64,000 nucleotides of DNA from Rouxiella silvae (GCF_002093625.1 NZ_MRWD01000012.1:34375-98374), one strand, 5' to 3'; numbered from the stretch's first letter, positions 32,150 through 42,476 are shown. Program-made: numbers and translations. The notes: generated by a model not told the origin, from the sequence alone.

Positions 32150-33223
32150 ATGCGTTATCTGGCCACCCTTCTTCCAATGGTCGTGCTGCTCTCTGCCTGT
32201 AGCAGTACACCTAAAAATACGTCAACCCAGCAGGGCGCAGCCCCGAGCGGTGGATTTTTGCTTCCTCCTCCTCAGAGCGGTTTCTTGCCGAGCGGGGATT
32301 TTGCTAACAATGCTGCGGCGAACGCATTCATTGACAAAATGGTTCGTGAGCACGGATTTGACCGTCAGCAGCTGCATGACACTCTCGGGCAGGCAAAGCG
32401 CCTAGACTGGGTATTGAATTTAATGGAGCGTCAAGCGCCAACGACGCAACCGCCTTCAGGCCCTTACGGCGCGTGGATACGTTATCGCGCCAAGTTCATT
32501 ACTCCAGATAACGTGCAGAACGGCGTGGCTTTCTGGAACCAGTATCAGGATGCGCTGCAGCGCGCCTATCAGCAGTACGGCGTGCCGCCTGAAATTATCG
32601 TCGGCATCATCGGTGTAGAAACCCGCTGGGGCAGAGTGATGGGCAAAACACGCATTATCGATGCTCTCTCAACGCTGGCGTTCGACTATCCGCGTCGTGC
32701 GGACTATTTCGCCGGTGAGCTGGAAACCTTCCTGCTGATGTCGCGTTCTGAAAGTGACGATCCGCTGGCGCTGCGCGGATCCTTTGCCGGTGCCATGGGC
32801 TACGGTCAGTTTATGCCGTCTGCTTATAAGCAGTACGCCATTGATTTTGATGGCGACGGTCACGTCAATCTCTGGGATCCCATTGATGCTATCGGCAGCG
32901 TAGCTAACTACTTCAAAGGCAACGGCTGGGTGAGTGGACAGCCGGTCGCTGTGCAGGCAAGCGGGCAGGCGCCGGGACTTGAAAACGGCTATCAAACCAA
33001 ATACTCGGTTTCGACACTGGCATCAGCGGGACTCACCCCACTGGGATCGCTCGGTGGCTACCAGCAGGCCAGTTTACTGCGTCTGGATATGGGCAACAGC
33101 TATCAGTACTGGTACGGTTTGCCAAACTTCTATGCTATTACGCGCTACAACCACAGCACCCAGTACGCCATGGCAGTCTGGCAGTTGGGCCAAGCCGTAG
33201 CACAGGCCAGAATGGGCAACTGA
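32150..33223 (+). CDS. mltB: membrane-bound lytic murein transglycosylase B MltB
   Basis: Outer-membrane lipoprotein that cleaves peptidoglycan glycan strands to 1,6-anhydro ends. It has 357 residues (E. coli 361). The lipobox LSAC is at about residue 16. The catalytic glutamate is in GIIGVETRWGRVMG, followed by the family motifs GSFAGAMGYGQFMPSAYKQYA and DGDGHVNLWDP. In E. coli mltB is followed directly by pncC; here a three-gene operon is inserted between them. Confidence 0.96.
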   Translation: MRYLATLLPMVVLLSACSSTPKNTSTQQGAAPSGGFLLPPPQSGFLPSGDFANNAAANAFIDKMVREHGFDRQQLHDTLGQAKRLDWVLNLMERQAPTTQPPSGPYGAWIRYRAKFITPDNVQNGVAFWNQYQDALQRAYQQYGVPPEIIVGIIGVETRWGRVMGKTRIIDALSTLAFDYPRRADYFAGELETFLLMSRSESDDPLALRGSFAGAMGYGQFMPSAYKQYAIDFDGDGHVNLWDPIDAIGSVANYFKGNGWVSGQPVAVQASGQAPGLENGYQTKYSVSTLASAGLTPLGSLGGYQQASLLRLDMGNSYQYWYGLPNFYAITRYNHSTQYAMAVWQLGQAVAQARMGN

Positions 33224-33249
33224 TTGGGCAACGAATAGTCAGGTATTAA

Positions 33250-33286
33250 ACAGCAGCGGTCATCGTGTACCGCTGCTGTCTGTTTC
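33250..33286. terminator. hairpin between mltB and the convergent hydrolase gene
   Basis: A perfect 11-bp stem (ACAGCAGCGGT 33250-33260 with ACCGCTGCTGT 33269-33279) and an 8-base loop. The following tract (CTGTTTCTGTC) is only moderately T-rich, so terminator strength is uncertain. Confidence 0.6.
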
Positions 33287-33300
33287 TGTCTATGTCCTCT

Positions 33301-34002
33301 CTATGCTTTATGGTTGCAATAGGTCAACGTTTTCAACACCGCTGAAGAATCGGCGACTGCGCCAAACACTCCGCCCTGCATTTTTACCATTGATAGTGCT
33401 GCCAAATGGTTCGCCGGATCGGTTGCAGCACAGCAGTCTGCGACCAGTAAACACTCAAATCCCCGGTCATTGGCTTCTCGCATCGTAGTATGCACGCACA
33501 CGTCGGTGGTGATCCCGGTCAGCAACAGATTGGTGATGCCGCGCGTGTGCAATATCAGCTCAAGATCGGTGGCATAAAACGAGCCTTTACCGGGTTTATC
33601 AATGATCACTTCGCCTTCGATCGGCTGAAGTTCGGGAATGAGCTGCCAGCCCGGCTCGCCACGGATGAGGATCTTGCCGCACGGCCCTTCATCGCCAATG
33701 CCCGCACCAATCTGTTGTGAACGCCAACGTTTATTGGCTGGCAAATCGGCTAGGTCGGGTCGGTGGCCTTCTCGGGTGTGGATAATGGTGAAACCCGCGC
33801 CACGCATCACGCCCAACAGGTCGCGAATAGGCGCTATCGGTGCACGCGTGAGGGTGATGTCATACCCCATTGTGTCTACATAGCCGCCTACGCCACAAAA
33901 ATCTGTCTGCATATCAATGATAACCAGCGCGGTATTCGCCGGCGTGAGCTGTCCGTTGTAGGGCCAGCGGTAAGGTGCGGCCTCAATATAACGTGTGTTC
34001 AT
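33301..34002 (-). CDS. isochorismatase-fold cysteine hydrolase, biuret amidohydrolase-like
   Basis: A 233-residue member of the cysteine-hydrolase (isochorismatase-like) superfamily. The triad is Asp30 (IIDMQTDF), Lys136 ([10 protein letters not shown]) and Cys169 ([12 protein letters not shown]). Long blocks ([40 protein letters not shown]) match the Rhizobium biuret hydrolase BiuH as I remember it, with a constant six-residue offset of the triad. Expected reaction: biuret to allophanate plus ammonia. Ureidoacrylate (RutB-type) or N-carbamoylsarcosine-type hydrolysis are the alternatives. It is the last gene of the amidase-permease-hydrolase operon, 16 bp after the permease. Confidence 0.75.
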   Translation of the reverse strand: MNTRYIEAAPYRWPYNGQLTPANTALVIIDMQTDFCGVGGYVDTMGYDITLTRAPIAPIRDLLGVMRGAGFTIIHTREGHRPDLADLPANKRWRSQQIGAGIGDEGPCGKILIRGEPGWQLIPELQPIEGEVIIDKPGKGSFYATDLELILHTRGITNLLLTGITTDVCVHTTMREANDRGFECLLVADCCAATDPANHLAALSMVKMQGGVFGAVADSSAVLKTLTYCNHKA

Positions 34003-34018
34003 GCTCAGGCTCCTCCTG

Positions 34019-35335
34019 TTAGGCCGTTACCCATTTTTTGGCGGTCATTGACTGGATAACGGCGTAAGCAGCACCGCCGATAATCATGCCGATCAGCGCT
34101 TCGCCAAAATCAGGGAACCACAGGTGTGCGGCGGTGGCACACAGCGTGCCGATGGCCCAAGATAAAAATGCGCTGCCGCGATAGGCGCTTTCAGCACGGC
34201 TGCTGCTGATGTGACCCAAAAACAGCAGGTCAACAATCATGACGGCGCCGATAGGCGGGACGGCCACGCCCAGCAGGCTCAGCCAGTTAAGGAAGTAGCT
34301 CCACACGCCAATAATTGCCAACACGCCGCCGATCACGCCGAGAATAATGGTCCAAATGCGCATTTTGCTTTTCAGCAGGTGGCTATAGCCGACTGCGCCA
34401 TTATAAAGGCAGTGGGTGCAGACAGATCCGAGATTGATAAATACAAACAGCAGGGCGAGCAGGTTGAGCAGCGCATTGTGACCTACCAGCAGATGCAGGA
34501 AATCACCGCCGTTGTGGGCGGGGTCGATGCCTGCACCGGCAGAAACAATCACGACGCCCGAAAGCAGCGAAACGAAGTTAGCCACCGGAAACGCCGAGAA
34601 CGTTGCTACCACCGCTGATTTGCCGGTTTGAGACCAGCGGGTAAAGTCGGCGGTCATGGTGCCCGAATCGGCGAAACCGGCAATAACCATGGTCATGGCA
34701 ATCCCCATGGTAATGCCGCCCGCGGTACCTTTATAGGCGGTAATCTGGCTGAGATCGGTGTGTTGAGAAACAAAAAACAGCGCGGCGATGCCCATAATGA
34801 CGAACATCGGTGCAGCAATCATGCCGATAATCGACAGCGCGCGTACGCCAAGAAACGTTACGCCGGTATAAAGCACCGTAGCGAGCACAATGACCCATGA
34901 GGTGTTCCAGCCAAAGGTCGAGCTGACGATGGTGCCGGTCAGACCGGTTTGAAAAGCGTACCAGCCAATGACCACCGTAGACAGGAAAGCCGAGGTAATA
35001 ATGTAGCCACGATGACCAAAGGTTTTACGTGCCTGCATCGCAAAATTAAGGCCAGTTTTGCCAGCCAGATAGCTTAGTGTACCGACATAAGCAAACAGCA
35101 CCAGATTGCCGAGCAGAATAGCCAGGATCGCGCGCCAAAAACCGAGGTTATAGGCCATGATGCCGCCAAATACGGCATTGGTGAGGATCATCGGAAAACC
35201 GAACCACACTGCCGACACGGAGCGGGTCGAGTGGCGGTGGGAAAGCGGCACGGCTTCGTTCTCAAATTCTTCTTCAAGACCCAGCGTGGCGTCGTGCTTA
35301 GGTGTTATTTTTTTGCTCATGGTGTTGTTCCTCAA
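34019..35335 (-). CDS. NCS1-family permease (cytosine/purine/ureide type)
   Basis: A 438-residue inner-membrane protein with about 12 hydrophobic segments and charged ends. The first segment region ([21 protein letters not shown]) and [32 protein letters not shown] are typical of the nucleobase:cation symporter-1 (CodB-like) family. It lies between the amidase and the biuret-hydrolase-like gene (gaps 30 and 16 bp), so it probably imports their substrate, a small ureide, uracil-like or triazine-derived compound. Specificity cannot be read directly. Confidence 0.85.
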   Translation of the reverse strand: MRNNTMSKKITPKHDATLGLEEEFENEAVPLSHRHSTRSVSAVWFGFPMILTNAVFGGIMAYNLGFWRAILAILLGNLVLFAYVGTLSYLAGKTGLNFAMQARKTFGHRGYIITSAFLSTVVIGWYAFQTGLTGTIVSSTFGWNTSWVIVLATVLYTGVTFLGVRALSIIGMIAAPMFVIMGIAALFFVSQHTDLSQITAYKGTAGGITMGIAMTMVIAGFADSGTMTADFTRWSQTGKSAVVATFSAFPVANFVSLLSGVVIVSAGAGIDPAHNGGDFLHLLVGHNALLNLLALLFVFINLGSVCTHCLYNGAVGYSHLLKSKMRIWTIILGVIGGVLAIIGVWSYFLNWLSLLGVAVPPIGAVMIVDLLFLGHISSSRAESAYRGSAFLSWAIGTLCATAAHLWFPDFGEALIGMIIGGAAYAVIQSMTAKKWVTA

Positions 35336-35365
35336 AAGTGTGGCGACAAGGCGTAAACAACGTTT

Positions 35366-36808
35366 TTAGCGGTTGAGGATCGGCGGTAACCGATGGTTCC
35401 ATCCGCAGACTTTTTCAAAGGCAGCGCTGGCGCGTAACACCAGAGCGTCGTCGAGATGGCGGCCAATAATTTGCAATCCAACGGGCAATCCATCGTCAGT
35501 AAACCCTGCCGGTACCGAAGCCGCTGGCTGACCCGTCAGGTTGATTGGGAAAACAAAAGCCAGCCATTCGCTTGGCGTAACGCTGCGCCCGTCGATGGTC
35601 TCTGGGCTTTCTATATTGATAGGGAAGGGCGGTGTGGCGAGCGTAGGTGTTAGCAACAGGTCGTAGTTCTGCATAAAGCGCCACATTTTATTGACCACTT
35701 CCTTGCGCTTCATGTTGGCGTCGGTAAACATTTCGGCGGTCCAATGAGTGTTGAGCATTTCGACCAGATGTGGCGACATGCGGTCACCAAAGGTTTCCAT
35801 CAGCCTGCGCATGCCGGTTAAATCTGTTTCCTGCGCCACTAATGCGGCAAACGTCTGCTTGGGGTCCGCAAACCCTGGGTGCGCTTCTTCAACAATACAG
35901 CCTAAGTCGCGCGCGAAAACCTTGACGGCGTTGCCCACAATTTCTCTGACGCGGGGGTCAACCGCGGCGTATCCCCAATCGGGGCTGTAAGCTACACGTA
36001 ATCCTTTAAGGCTGCCGCGCAGGGAACCCATCCAGTCGATGTCGCTGGTGGGAATCGAATGTCTGTCGCGCGCGTCCGGACCGGCAATCACCGAGAGCAT
36101 CAGCGCGGCATCGGCTACGCTGCGGGTCATCGGACCGATGTGTTCCAGAGATTCCCAACTGGAAATTCCTGGATAGCGCTCATCACGGCAGCCGGGATAC
36201 AGCGGCACGCGGCCCATTGAGGCTTTCATGCCAAAGACGCCGCTGTGGGCCGCCGGAATACGCACTGACCCGCCGCCGTCGCTGCCCAGCGCCAGTGGGC
36301 ACATGCGAGCCGCCAAGGCAGCAGCCGAACCTGCGCTTGAGCCGCCTGGCGTCAGGTCGGTGTTCCACGGATTGCGGGTGGTTGGAAATACCGGATTATG
36401 CCCAGTACCGCTGTAGCCAAACTCGGGTGCGTTGGTTTTACCGAGAATAATGGCGCCCGCATTCTTCAGGCGCTCTACGGTGATGTCGTCTTCATCCGGA
36501 ATAAAGTTTTCATATATATATGATCCGGAAACGGTTTTGATGCCCTGCGTGCTTATCAAATCTTTAATGGCTACCGGTACTCCCGCCAAGGCGCCCACTT
36601 CCTCTCCACGCAAAATACGGCGTTCAATTATTTTGGCCTGCGTCAAAGCCGCGTCGGTGGTGGGGGTGCAAAACGCATGCAACTTGGGTTCGAGCGTGTC
36701 CATCCTTTCTATTGAAGCAGAAATGACTTCTACCGGCGAAAGGCTTTTATCGCGGATGCGGGCTGCCAGGGTGACGGCATCTAGTTCAAGGATTTCCTGC
36801 ATTTTCAA
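35366..36808 (-). CDS. amidase-signature family hydrolase
   Basis: A 480-residue amidase with the Ser-cisSer-Lys triad at Lys82 (VAIKDLIS), Ser157 (GGSSAGSA) and Ser181 (DGGGSVRIPA). The spacing between the two serines, 24 residues, is that of GatA. It is not tRNA amidotransferase GatA, since no gatB/gatC are present. AtzE-like carboxybiuret hydrolase, allophanate or another carbamoyl-amide hydrolase fits the company it keeps. It lacks the extra C-terminal domain of AtzF. It is the first gene of the operon, 44 bp from the start predicted for a sigma-54 promoter. Confidence 0.85.
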   Translation of the reverse strand: MKMQEILELDAVTLAARIRDKSLSPVEVISASIERMDTLEPKLHAFCTPTTDAALTQAKIIERRILRGEEVGALAGVPVAIKDLISTQGIKTVSGSYIYENFIPDEDDITVERLKNAGAIILGKTNAPEFGYSGTGHNPVFPTTRNPWNTDLTPGGSSAGSAAALAARMCPLALGSDGGGSVRIPAAHSGVFGMKASMGRVPLYPGCRDERYPGISSWESLEHIGPMTRSVADAALMLSVIAGPDARDRHSIPTSDIDWMGSLRGSLKGLRVAYSPDWGYAAVDPRVREIVGNAVKVFARDLGCIVEEAHPGFADPKQTFAALVAQETDLTGMRRLMETFGDRMSPHLVEMLNTHWTAEMFTDANMKRKEVVNKMWRFMQNYDLLLTPTLATPPFPINIESPETIDGRSVTPSEWLAFVFPINLTGQPAASVPAGFTDDGLPVGLQIIGRHLDDALVLRASAAFEKVCGWNHRLPPILNR

Positions 36809-36862
36809 ACGCGTTCCTCAGATAGCCGATAAACGGCGCAGTGATGGCAATATTGCTAGCAA

Positions 36863-36878
36863 TGCACGTTTCGGGCCA
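36863..36878 (-). promoter_or_regulatory. sigma-54 (RpoN) promoter of the amidase-permease-hydrolase operon
   Basis: Read on the minus strand the sequence is TGGCCCGAAACGTGCA. Against the consensus TGGCACG-N4-TTGCA it matches 10 of 12 fixed positions. The obligatory -24 GG and -12 GC have exactly 10 bp between them. Transcription would begin near 36852, leaving a leader of about 44 nt before the amidase start codon. Confidence 0.75.
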
Positions 36879-37256
36879 TATTTCCGCGCGTTTAATAAAT
36901 AATCGCCGCTGCTTGGCTAACATCTTGTATACAGCTTGGTATTCCAGTTAGCGGCGCGCTGAACGCGTCAATGCCCCTTGACCAGCAGTGCTTTTTCAAA
37001 ATCACATTTCACTGCGAAAGTGCATAATGCATTGAGGCGTGGTGCAAGCGGCGGCGAGCTATTGAAATTGGCGGTGTTAGCCACCATTTGAGACGGGTAT
37101 CGAGAAATTATGCTTAGCGGATGAATCAAGTTCAGCGCATTCTGAATACATCCCGCACGCTGTCGACAACTGCCCGTAATCGGTGGGTTTTGGCAGATCT
37201 TCTCTGCACGAAAGTGCTAACATTGCTTGAGTTAACCCCATTTGGCAGGACGTGTT
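36879..37256. promoter_or_regulatory. upstream activating region between the sigma-54 operon and pncC
   Basis: No gene is seen here. An NtrC-like right half-site GGTGCA closes an imperfect palindromic stretch (37021-37046, TGCA...GGTGCA), about 170-195 bp upstream of the predicted sigma-54 start, a usual distance for an enhancer. The left half is spaced two bases wider than the NtrC consensus, so this is tentative. The same interval must hold the pncC promoter. Confidence 0.4.
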
Positions 37257-37751
37257 ATGACTGAAAATGATTTACGTCAACTGAGTATCGACGTCGGTGC
37301 AGCCTTGAAATCCAAAGGCCTGTGGCTAACTTGTGCAGAATCCTGCACTGGCGGCTGGGTCGCCAAAGCGATTACCGATATTGCCGGGAGTTCGGCCTGG
37401 TTTGACCGCGGATTTGTCACTTACAGCAACACCGCCAAGCGTGAATTGCTCGACGTTGCAGAATCTACCCTGAGCCAACATGGCGCGGTTAGCGAACAGG
37501 TGGTGCGCGAAATGGCCAGAGGGGCACGCTATGCGGCCGGCGCTGATTTGGCGCTGTCGATCAGCGGAATTGCCGGTCCTGACGGTGGCAGTGAAGAAAA
37601 ACCAGTGGGTACCGTATGGTTCGGATTTGCTGATGAAAATGGCCGAATTTATGCCTGTAAAGAGGTTTTTGCCGGTGACCGCGATGCAGTGCGTTTGCAA
37701 GCTGCTGTTTTTTCGCTACAAACTCTCTATAACGAGTTTTTGAAAAAATAG
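37257..37751 (+). CDS. pncC: nicotinamide-nucleotide amidase PncC
   Basis: Deamidates NMN to nicotinate mononucleotide in the pyridine nucleotide cycle (CinA C-terminal family, formerly YgaD). From ATG 37257 it has 164 residues (E. coli 165). The conserved TCAESCTGGWVAKAITDIAGSS, FVTYSN and SISGIAGPDGGSEEKPVGTVW are present. An upstream GTG at 37242 would add five residues without family support. It lies immediately before recA, as in E. coli. Confidence 0.95.
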   Translation: MTENDLRQLSIDVGAALKSKGLWLTCAESCTGGWVAKAITDIAGSSAWFDRGFVTYSNTAKRELLDVAESTLSQHGAVSEQVVREMARGARYAAGADLALSISGIAGPDGGSEEKPVGTVWFGFADENGRIYACKEVFAGDRDAVRLQAAVFSLQTLYNEFLKK

Positions 37752-37753
37752 GC

Positions 37754-37781
37754 TTGATACTGTATGAGCATACAGTATAAT
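37754..37781 (+). promoter_or_regulatory. recA promoter with LexA (SOS) box
   Basis: LexA box TACTGTATGAGCATACAGTA (37758-37777; CTGT-N8-ACAG) overlaps both -35 TTGATA (37754-37759) and -10 TATAAT (37776-37781), with a 16-bp spacer. This is the same arrangement and, as far as I recall, the same sequence as in E. coli. It shows damage-inducible control by LexA. Confidence 0.95.
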
Positions 37782-37879
37782 TAGCGTTAATTACCTGCAT
37801 GTGTACTTTGCATCCAAACAACAACATTCAGTGACAACGGCGTGTGGCTTCACACAACTCGTCACGCGAAGGAGTGAAA

Positions 37880-38944
37880 ATGGCTATTGATGAGAACAAG
37901 CAAAAGGCGTTAGCTGCGGCACTGGGCCAGATTGAAAAGCAATTCGGTAAAGGCTCCATCATGCGTCTTGGCGAAGATCGCTCCATGGATGTTGAAACGA
38001 TCTCTACCGGCTCTCTGTCTCTGGATATCGCTCTGGGCGCAGGTGGTTTGCCAATGGGTCGTATCGTTGAGATTTACGGACCAGAGTCTTCAGGTAAAAC
38101 GACCCTTACCCTTCAGGTTATTGCCTCGGCACAGCGCGAAGGTAAAACCTGTGCGTTTATCGATGCCGAGCATGCGCTTGACCCAATCTATGCTAAGAAA
38201 TTGGGCGTAGACATCGACAATCTGCTGTGTTCCCAGCCGGACACCGGTGAGCAGGCTTTAGAAATCTGTGATGCTCTGACCCGTTCGGGTGCCGTTGACG
38301 TTATTATCGTTGACTCCGTTGCAGCACTGACGCCAAAAGCTGAAATCGAAGGCGAAATCGGTGATTCTCATATGGGCCTTGCGGCACGTATGATGAGCCA
38401 AGCGATGCGTAAGTTGGCCGGTAACCTGAAAAATGCCAACACTCTGCTGATCTTCATCAACCAGATCCGTATGAAAATCGGTGTGATGTTCGGTAACCCG
38501 GAAACCACTACCGGGGGTAACGCACTGAAGTTCTACGCTTCTGTACGTCTTGATATTCGTCGTATCGGTGCCATCAAAGATGGTGACGTCGTGGTGGGTA
38601 GCGAAACGCGCGTTAAAGTGGTTAAAAACAAAATTGCTGCACCGTTCAAGCAGGCCGAGTTCCAGATCATGTACGGCGAAGGTATCAACATCAACGGCGA
38701 GCTGGTCGATTTGGGCGTTAAGCACAAGCTGATTGAGAAAGCCGGTGCATGGTACAGCTACAATGGTGACAAAATCGGTCAGGGTAAAGCAAACGCCAGC
38801 AACTTCCTGAAAGAAAACCCGAAAATCGCTTCCGAGATTGATAAAAAACTCAGAGAGATGCTGCTGGGTGGCAACGGTGAGCTGAGCGCAGCAGCCACTG
38901 CCGAAAGCCTGGATGACAATGTTGAAACTAGCGAAGAGTTTTAA
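37880..38944 (+). CDS. recA: recombinase A RecA
   Basis: DNA strand-exchange ATPase and co-protease for LexA cleavage. From ATG 37880 (ribosome site AAGGAG) it has 354 residues (E. coli 353), beginning [21 protein letters not shown]. Walker [10 protein letters not shown], the DNA-binding loop L1/L2 regions ([39 protein letters not shown]) and the acidic C-terminus (DNVETSEEF) are intact. The frame is open upstream to 37844, but that part has no family support. Confidence 0.98.
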   Translation: MAIDENKQKALAAALGQIEKQFGKGSIMRLGEDRSMDVETISTGSLSLDIALGAGGLPMGRIVEIYGPESSGKTTLTLQVIASAQREGKTCAFIDAEHALDPIYAKKLGVDIDNLLCSQPDTGEQALEICDALTRSGAVDVIIVDSVAALTPKAEIEGEIGDSHMGLAARMMSQAMRKLAGNLKNANTLLIFINQIRMKIGVMFGNPETTTGGNALKFYASVRLDIRRIGAIKDGDVVVGSETRVKVVKNKIAAPFKQAEFQIMYGEGININGELVDLGVKHKLIEKAGAWYSYNGDKIGQGKANASNFLKENPKIASEIDKKLREMLLGGNGELSAAATAESLDDNVETSEEF

Positions 38945-39002
38945 TCCTCTGCGCTGAGCCTGTCGGAACGCTATTGGCAGGTTAAAGATTGTCTCCCTAC
39001 AA

Positions 39003-39033
39003 AAAACAGCCTGCAAAACAGGCTGTTTTTTTG
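39003..39033 (+). terminator. terminator between recA and recX
   Basis: Stem AACAGCCTG / CAGGCTGTT with a 5-base loop and a T7 tail. In E. coli, recX is expressed by read-through of a similar terminator after recA. Confidence 0.85.
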
Positions 39034-39051
39034 CTTTATAAGGAACAATGT

Positions 39052-39651
39052 ATGACTCAGGAAATGGAAACGAACCAAGAGCCGTCATCACTGTTTTCAA
39101 CCACGCAGGATGACCAAACGAAAAAGCTGAATACGCTTATTGCGCGTGCAATGCGCCTGTTGGGCCAGCGTGACCACGGTGAAGCCGAGCTTCGTCGTAA
39201 ATTAATGACACCGCCGCAGCCTTTCACACGACCGTCCTCCTATAAAGCTCGCCAAAACAAAGAGGCTGAAAGCACACCTAAACCCAAAGAGGTGGAGGAA
39301 ATCTGCCCTGAACAGGTTGAGCAGGTTATTGCCTATTGCTACCAACATGGTTGGCTCGACGATGCCAAGTTTGCCAATCGCTATATTTCTGGGCGGAGCA
39401 ACAGAGGGCTGGGGGCACAGCGCATACGCTCGGAGCTGATGCAAAAGGGCGTCGATAAAGAGACGATAAACGAGGCGTTGGAAAATTGTGAGGTAGATTG
39501 GTGCAGCAAGGCGTACGATTTAGCAACGCACAAATTTGGCCAGCCTTTGCCAACGGATTGGAAAGAGAAGTCCAAAGTTTTGCGTTATTTGCTCTATCGC
39601 GGCTTTTTACAGGAAGAAATTCAGTCTATTTATCGCGATTTTGAAGATTGA
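39052..39651 (+). CDS. recX: regulatory protein RecX
   Basis: Binds RecA filaments and inhibits their extension. From ATG 39052 (site AAGGA) it has 199 residues, longer than E. coli RecX (166). The conserved blocks ARAMRLLGQRDHGEAELRRKL, YCYQHGWLDDAKFANRYISGRSNRGLGAQRIRSELMQKGV and LLYRGFLQEEIQSIYRDFED are all present. The extra length is partly an N-terminal extension and mainly a charged, Pro/Lys/Glu-rich insert (about residues 53-85) between the first and second blocks. Confidence 0.94.
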   Translation: MTQEMETNQEPSSLFSTTQDDQTKKLNTLIARAMRLLGQRDHGEAELRRKLMTPPQPFTRPSSYKARQNKEAESTPKPKEVEEICPEQVEQVIAYCYQHGWLDDAKFANRYISGRSNRGLGAQRIRSELMQKGVDKETINEALENCEVDWCSKAYDLATHKFGQPLPTDWKEKSKVLRYLLYRGFLQEEIQSIYRDFED

Positions 39652-39791
39652 ACGCATACGGTATTTTACTTCCCTGCGAAGAAATTTTATCTTATCCCCA
39701 CTTTTTGTTCGTGAGCGAAAATGTAAGCTGAACGTTTTCTCGCTAATCTTGCTCACGGGCCGACCTTTTTTAGCCTTATTCCGGGACATTT

Positions 39792-42419
39792 ATGAGCAAG
39801 AGCACCGCTGAGATCCGTCAAGCGTTTCTCGATTTCTTCCATAGTAAGGGACACACTGTTGTCGACAGCAGCTCGCTGATCCCTACTAATGATCCGACAT
39901 TGATGTTTACCAATGCCGGTATGAACCAATTCAAAGACGTTTTTCTAGGCCTGGACAACCGTGACTACCATCGCGCGACCACGTCTCAGCGCTGTGTACG
40001 CGCCGGTGGTAAACACAACGATTTAGAAAACGTGGGTTACACCGCACGTCACCACACCTTCTTCGAAATGCTGGGCAACTTCAGCTTTGGTGATTACTTC
40101 AAAGAAGATGCCATCAAATTTGCCTGGGAACTGTTGACCGGTGAGAACTGGTTTAATCTACCAAAAGAAAAACTGTGGGTTACCGTCTACGCCACCGATG
40201 ACGAAGCTTACGGCATTTGGGAAAACAAGATTGGCGTCCCGGCTGAGCGCATTATCCGTATCGGTGACAACAAAGGGGGCCAGTACGCGTCAGACAACTT
40301 CTGGCAGATGGGCGATACCGGCCCTTGCGGTCCATGTTCTGAGATTTTCTACGATCACGGTGAGCATATCTGGGGCGGCCCTCCTGGCAGCGCAGAAGAA
40401 GACGGCGACCGTTATATCGAAATCTGGAACCTGGTCTTCATGCAGTTCAACCGTCAGGCCGACGGCACTATGCTTGCGCTGCCGAAACCTTCCGTAGATA
40501 CCGGTATGGGACTGGAGCGTATTACAGCGGTGCTGCAGCACGTGAACTCGAACTACGATATCGACTTGTTCCAGAAGCTGATTGCTGCCGTCGCTGCGCT
40601 AACGGGTGCTACGGACCTGAACAACAAGTCGCTGCGCGTTATTGCTGACCACATTCGTTCTTGTGCTTTCCTGATTTCCGACGGCGTTATTCCTTCCAAT
40701 GAGGGACGTGGCTACGTGCTGCGTCGTATCATTCGTCGTGCAGTTCGTCATGGCAACATGCTGGGCGCGAAAGAGACCTTCTTTTATAAGCTGGTCGCGC
40801 CTTTGGTTGAGGTCATGGGTTCTGCGGGTCTGGAGCTGGCTAAACAGCAGTCTACCGTTGAGCAGTTGCTGAAAACTGAAGAAGAGCAGTTTGCTCGTAC
40901 TCTAGAGCGTGGACTGACGCTGCTCGACGAAGAGCTGGCTGCGCTTAAAGGCGATACCCTGCCTGGCGATATTGTTTTCCGTCTGTACGATACCTTTGGT
41001 TTCCCCGTTGATTTAACTGCGGACGTTTGCCGTGAGCGCAATCTCAAGGTGGACGAGGAAGGATTCGAAAAGGCGATGGAGATCCAGCGTAACCGCGCGC
41101 GTGAGTCCAGCGGTTTCAGCGCTGACTATAACAGCATGGTTCGCGTTGACGGCGTCACCCAGTTCTCAGGCTATGAACACGTGCAGCGACAGTCTAAAGT
41201 CGTTGCCCTGTTTGTTAATGGCCAACCGGTTGAAGAAATTCAGGCCGGCGAGAGCGCAATTGTTGTTCTGGACGATACGCCTTTCTATGGCGAATCTGGC
41301 GGACAGGTTGGCGATAAAGGCGTACTGAAAACGACTAACGGTGAGTTTGTCGTAAGCGATACGCAAAAATACGGTAAGGCTATTGGACATCAGGGCGTGC
41401 TGAGCGCAGGCAAGCTGAGCATTAACGACGGCGTAGAAGCCGATGTAGATGCCGCTCGTCGTGATCGTATTCGTCTTAACCACTCGGCTACCCATTTGCT
41501 TCATGCGGCGCTGCGTCAGGTTCTAGGCAAGCACGTGGCACAGAAAGGCTCTTTGGTTAATGACAACTACCTGCGTTTTGACTTCTCGCATTTTGAAGCG
41601 ATGAAGGCGGAAGAGATCCGTCGGGTTGAAGATTTGGTTAATGCGCAAATTCGTCGTAATCTGCCAATTGAAACCAAAATCATGGCATTGGACGACGCGA
41701 AAGAGCAAGGCGCTATGGCGCTGTTCGGTGAGAAGTACGATGACCACGTTCGTGTACTCTCGATGGGCGACTTCTCCACCGAGCTGTGTGGGGGGATTCA
41801 CGCAAGCCGCACGGGTGATATCGGCCTGTTCCGTATTCAAAGTGAATCCGGTACCGCCGCAGGTGTACGCCGTATTGAGGCTATCACGGGCGAGAACGCG
41901 ATTGCTGCGTTGCACCAGCAAAACGATCTGCTACAGGACGTTGCGCACTTGGTCAAAGGCGATGTTAACAGCGTCACCGACAAAATTCGTACGCTGATTG
42001 AGCGTTCACGTCTGTTGGAAAAAGAGCTTCAGCAGGTGAAAGACCAGCAGGCAGCGCAGGAAAGTGCGTCACTGTCGGGTCAAACGAAAGAAGTAAACGG
42101 CGTTAAACTGCTGGTTAAACAGCTTGATAACGTTGAACCTAAGATGTTGCGCACTATGGTCGATGACCTTAAAAATCAGCTCGGCTCGGTGATAATTGTG
42201 CTGGCCACGGTCGCAGATGATAAGGTGAGCTTGATTGCGGGCGTGACAAAAGACCTGACCGATCGTATTAAAGCCGGGGAGTTAATCGGCGCGATCGCCT
42301 CTCAGGTAGGCGGAAAAGGCGGCGGTCGTCCTGATATGGCTCAGGCGGGCGGTACTGATGTACAGGCCTTGCCAGCGGCGCTAGCGGGCGTCGAAGCTTG
42401 GGTTGCTAACAAGCTGTAG
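39792..42419 (+). CDS. alaS: alanine--tRNA ligase AlaS
   Basis: Charges tRNA-Ala. It has 875 residues (E. coli 876). The class II catalytic core ([53 protein letters not shown]), the editing domain with zinc-binding [12 protein letters not shown] and [15 protein letters not shown], and the glycine-rich C-Ala domain ([17 protein letters not shown]) are all intact. It is followed by its own terminator and then csrA, as in E. coli. Confidence 0.98.
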   Translation: MSKSTAEIRQAFLDFFHSKGHTVVDSSSLIPTNDPTLMFTNAGMNQFKDVFLGLDNRDYHRATTSQRCVRAGGKHNDLENVGYTARHHTFFEMLGNFSFGDYFKEDAIKFAWELLTGENWFNLPKEKLWVTVYATDDEAYGIWENKIGVPAERIIRIGDNKGGQYASDNFWQMGDTGPCGPCSEIFYDHGEHIWGGPPGSAEEDGDRYIEIWNLVFMQFNRQADGTMLALPKPSVDTGMGLERITAVLQHVNSNYDIDLFQKLIAAVAALTGATDLNNKSLRVIADHIRSCAFLISDGVIPSNEGRGYVLRRIIRRAVRHGNMLGAKETFFYKLVAPLVEVMGSAGLELAKQQSTVEQLLKTEEEQFARTLERGLTLLDEELAALKGDTLPGDIVFRLYDTFGFPVDLTADVCRERNLKVDEEGFEKAMEIQRNRARESSGFSADYNSMVRVDGVTQFSGYEHVQRQSKVVALFVNGQPVEEIQAGESAIVVLDDTPFYGESGGQVGDKGVLKTTNGEFVVSDTQKYGKAIGHQGVLSAGKLSINDGVEADVDAARRDRIRLNHSATHLLHAALRQVLGKHVAQKGSLVNDNYLRFDFSHFEAMKAEEIRRVEDLVNAQIRRNLPIETKIMALDDAKEQGAMALFGEKYDDHVRVLSMGDFSTELCGGIHASRTGDIGLFRIQSESGTAAGVRRIEAITGENAIAALHQQNDLLQDVAHLVKGDVNSVTDKIRTLIERSRLLEKELQQVKDQQAAQESASLSGQTKEVNGVKLLVKQLDNVEPKMLRTMVDDLKNQLGSVIIVLATVADDKVSLIAGVTKDLTDRIKAGELIGAIASQVGGKGGGRPDMAQAGGTDVQALPAALAGVEAWVANKL

Positions 42420-42441
42420 TCATAAAATCAGTAAAAGTGTC

Positions 42442-42476
42442 AACGCCATAATCTCTTGTTCATTATGGCGTTTTTA
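42442..42476 (+). terminator. alaS terminator
   Basis: An 11-bp stem (AACGCCATAAT 42442-42452 with ATTATGGCGTT 42462-42472), a 9-base loop and a T-run. Confidence 0.88.
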
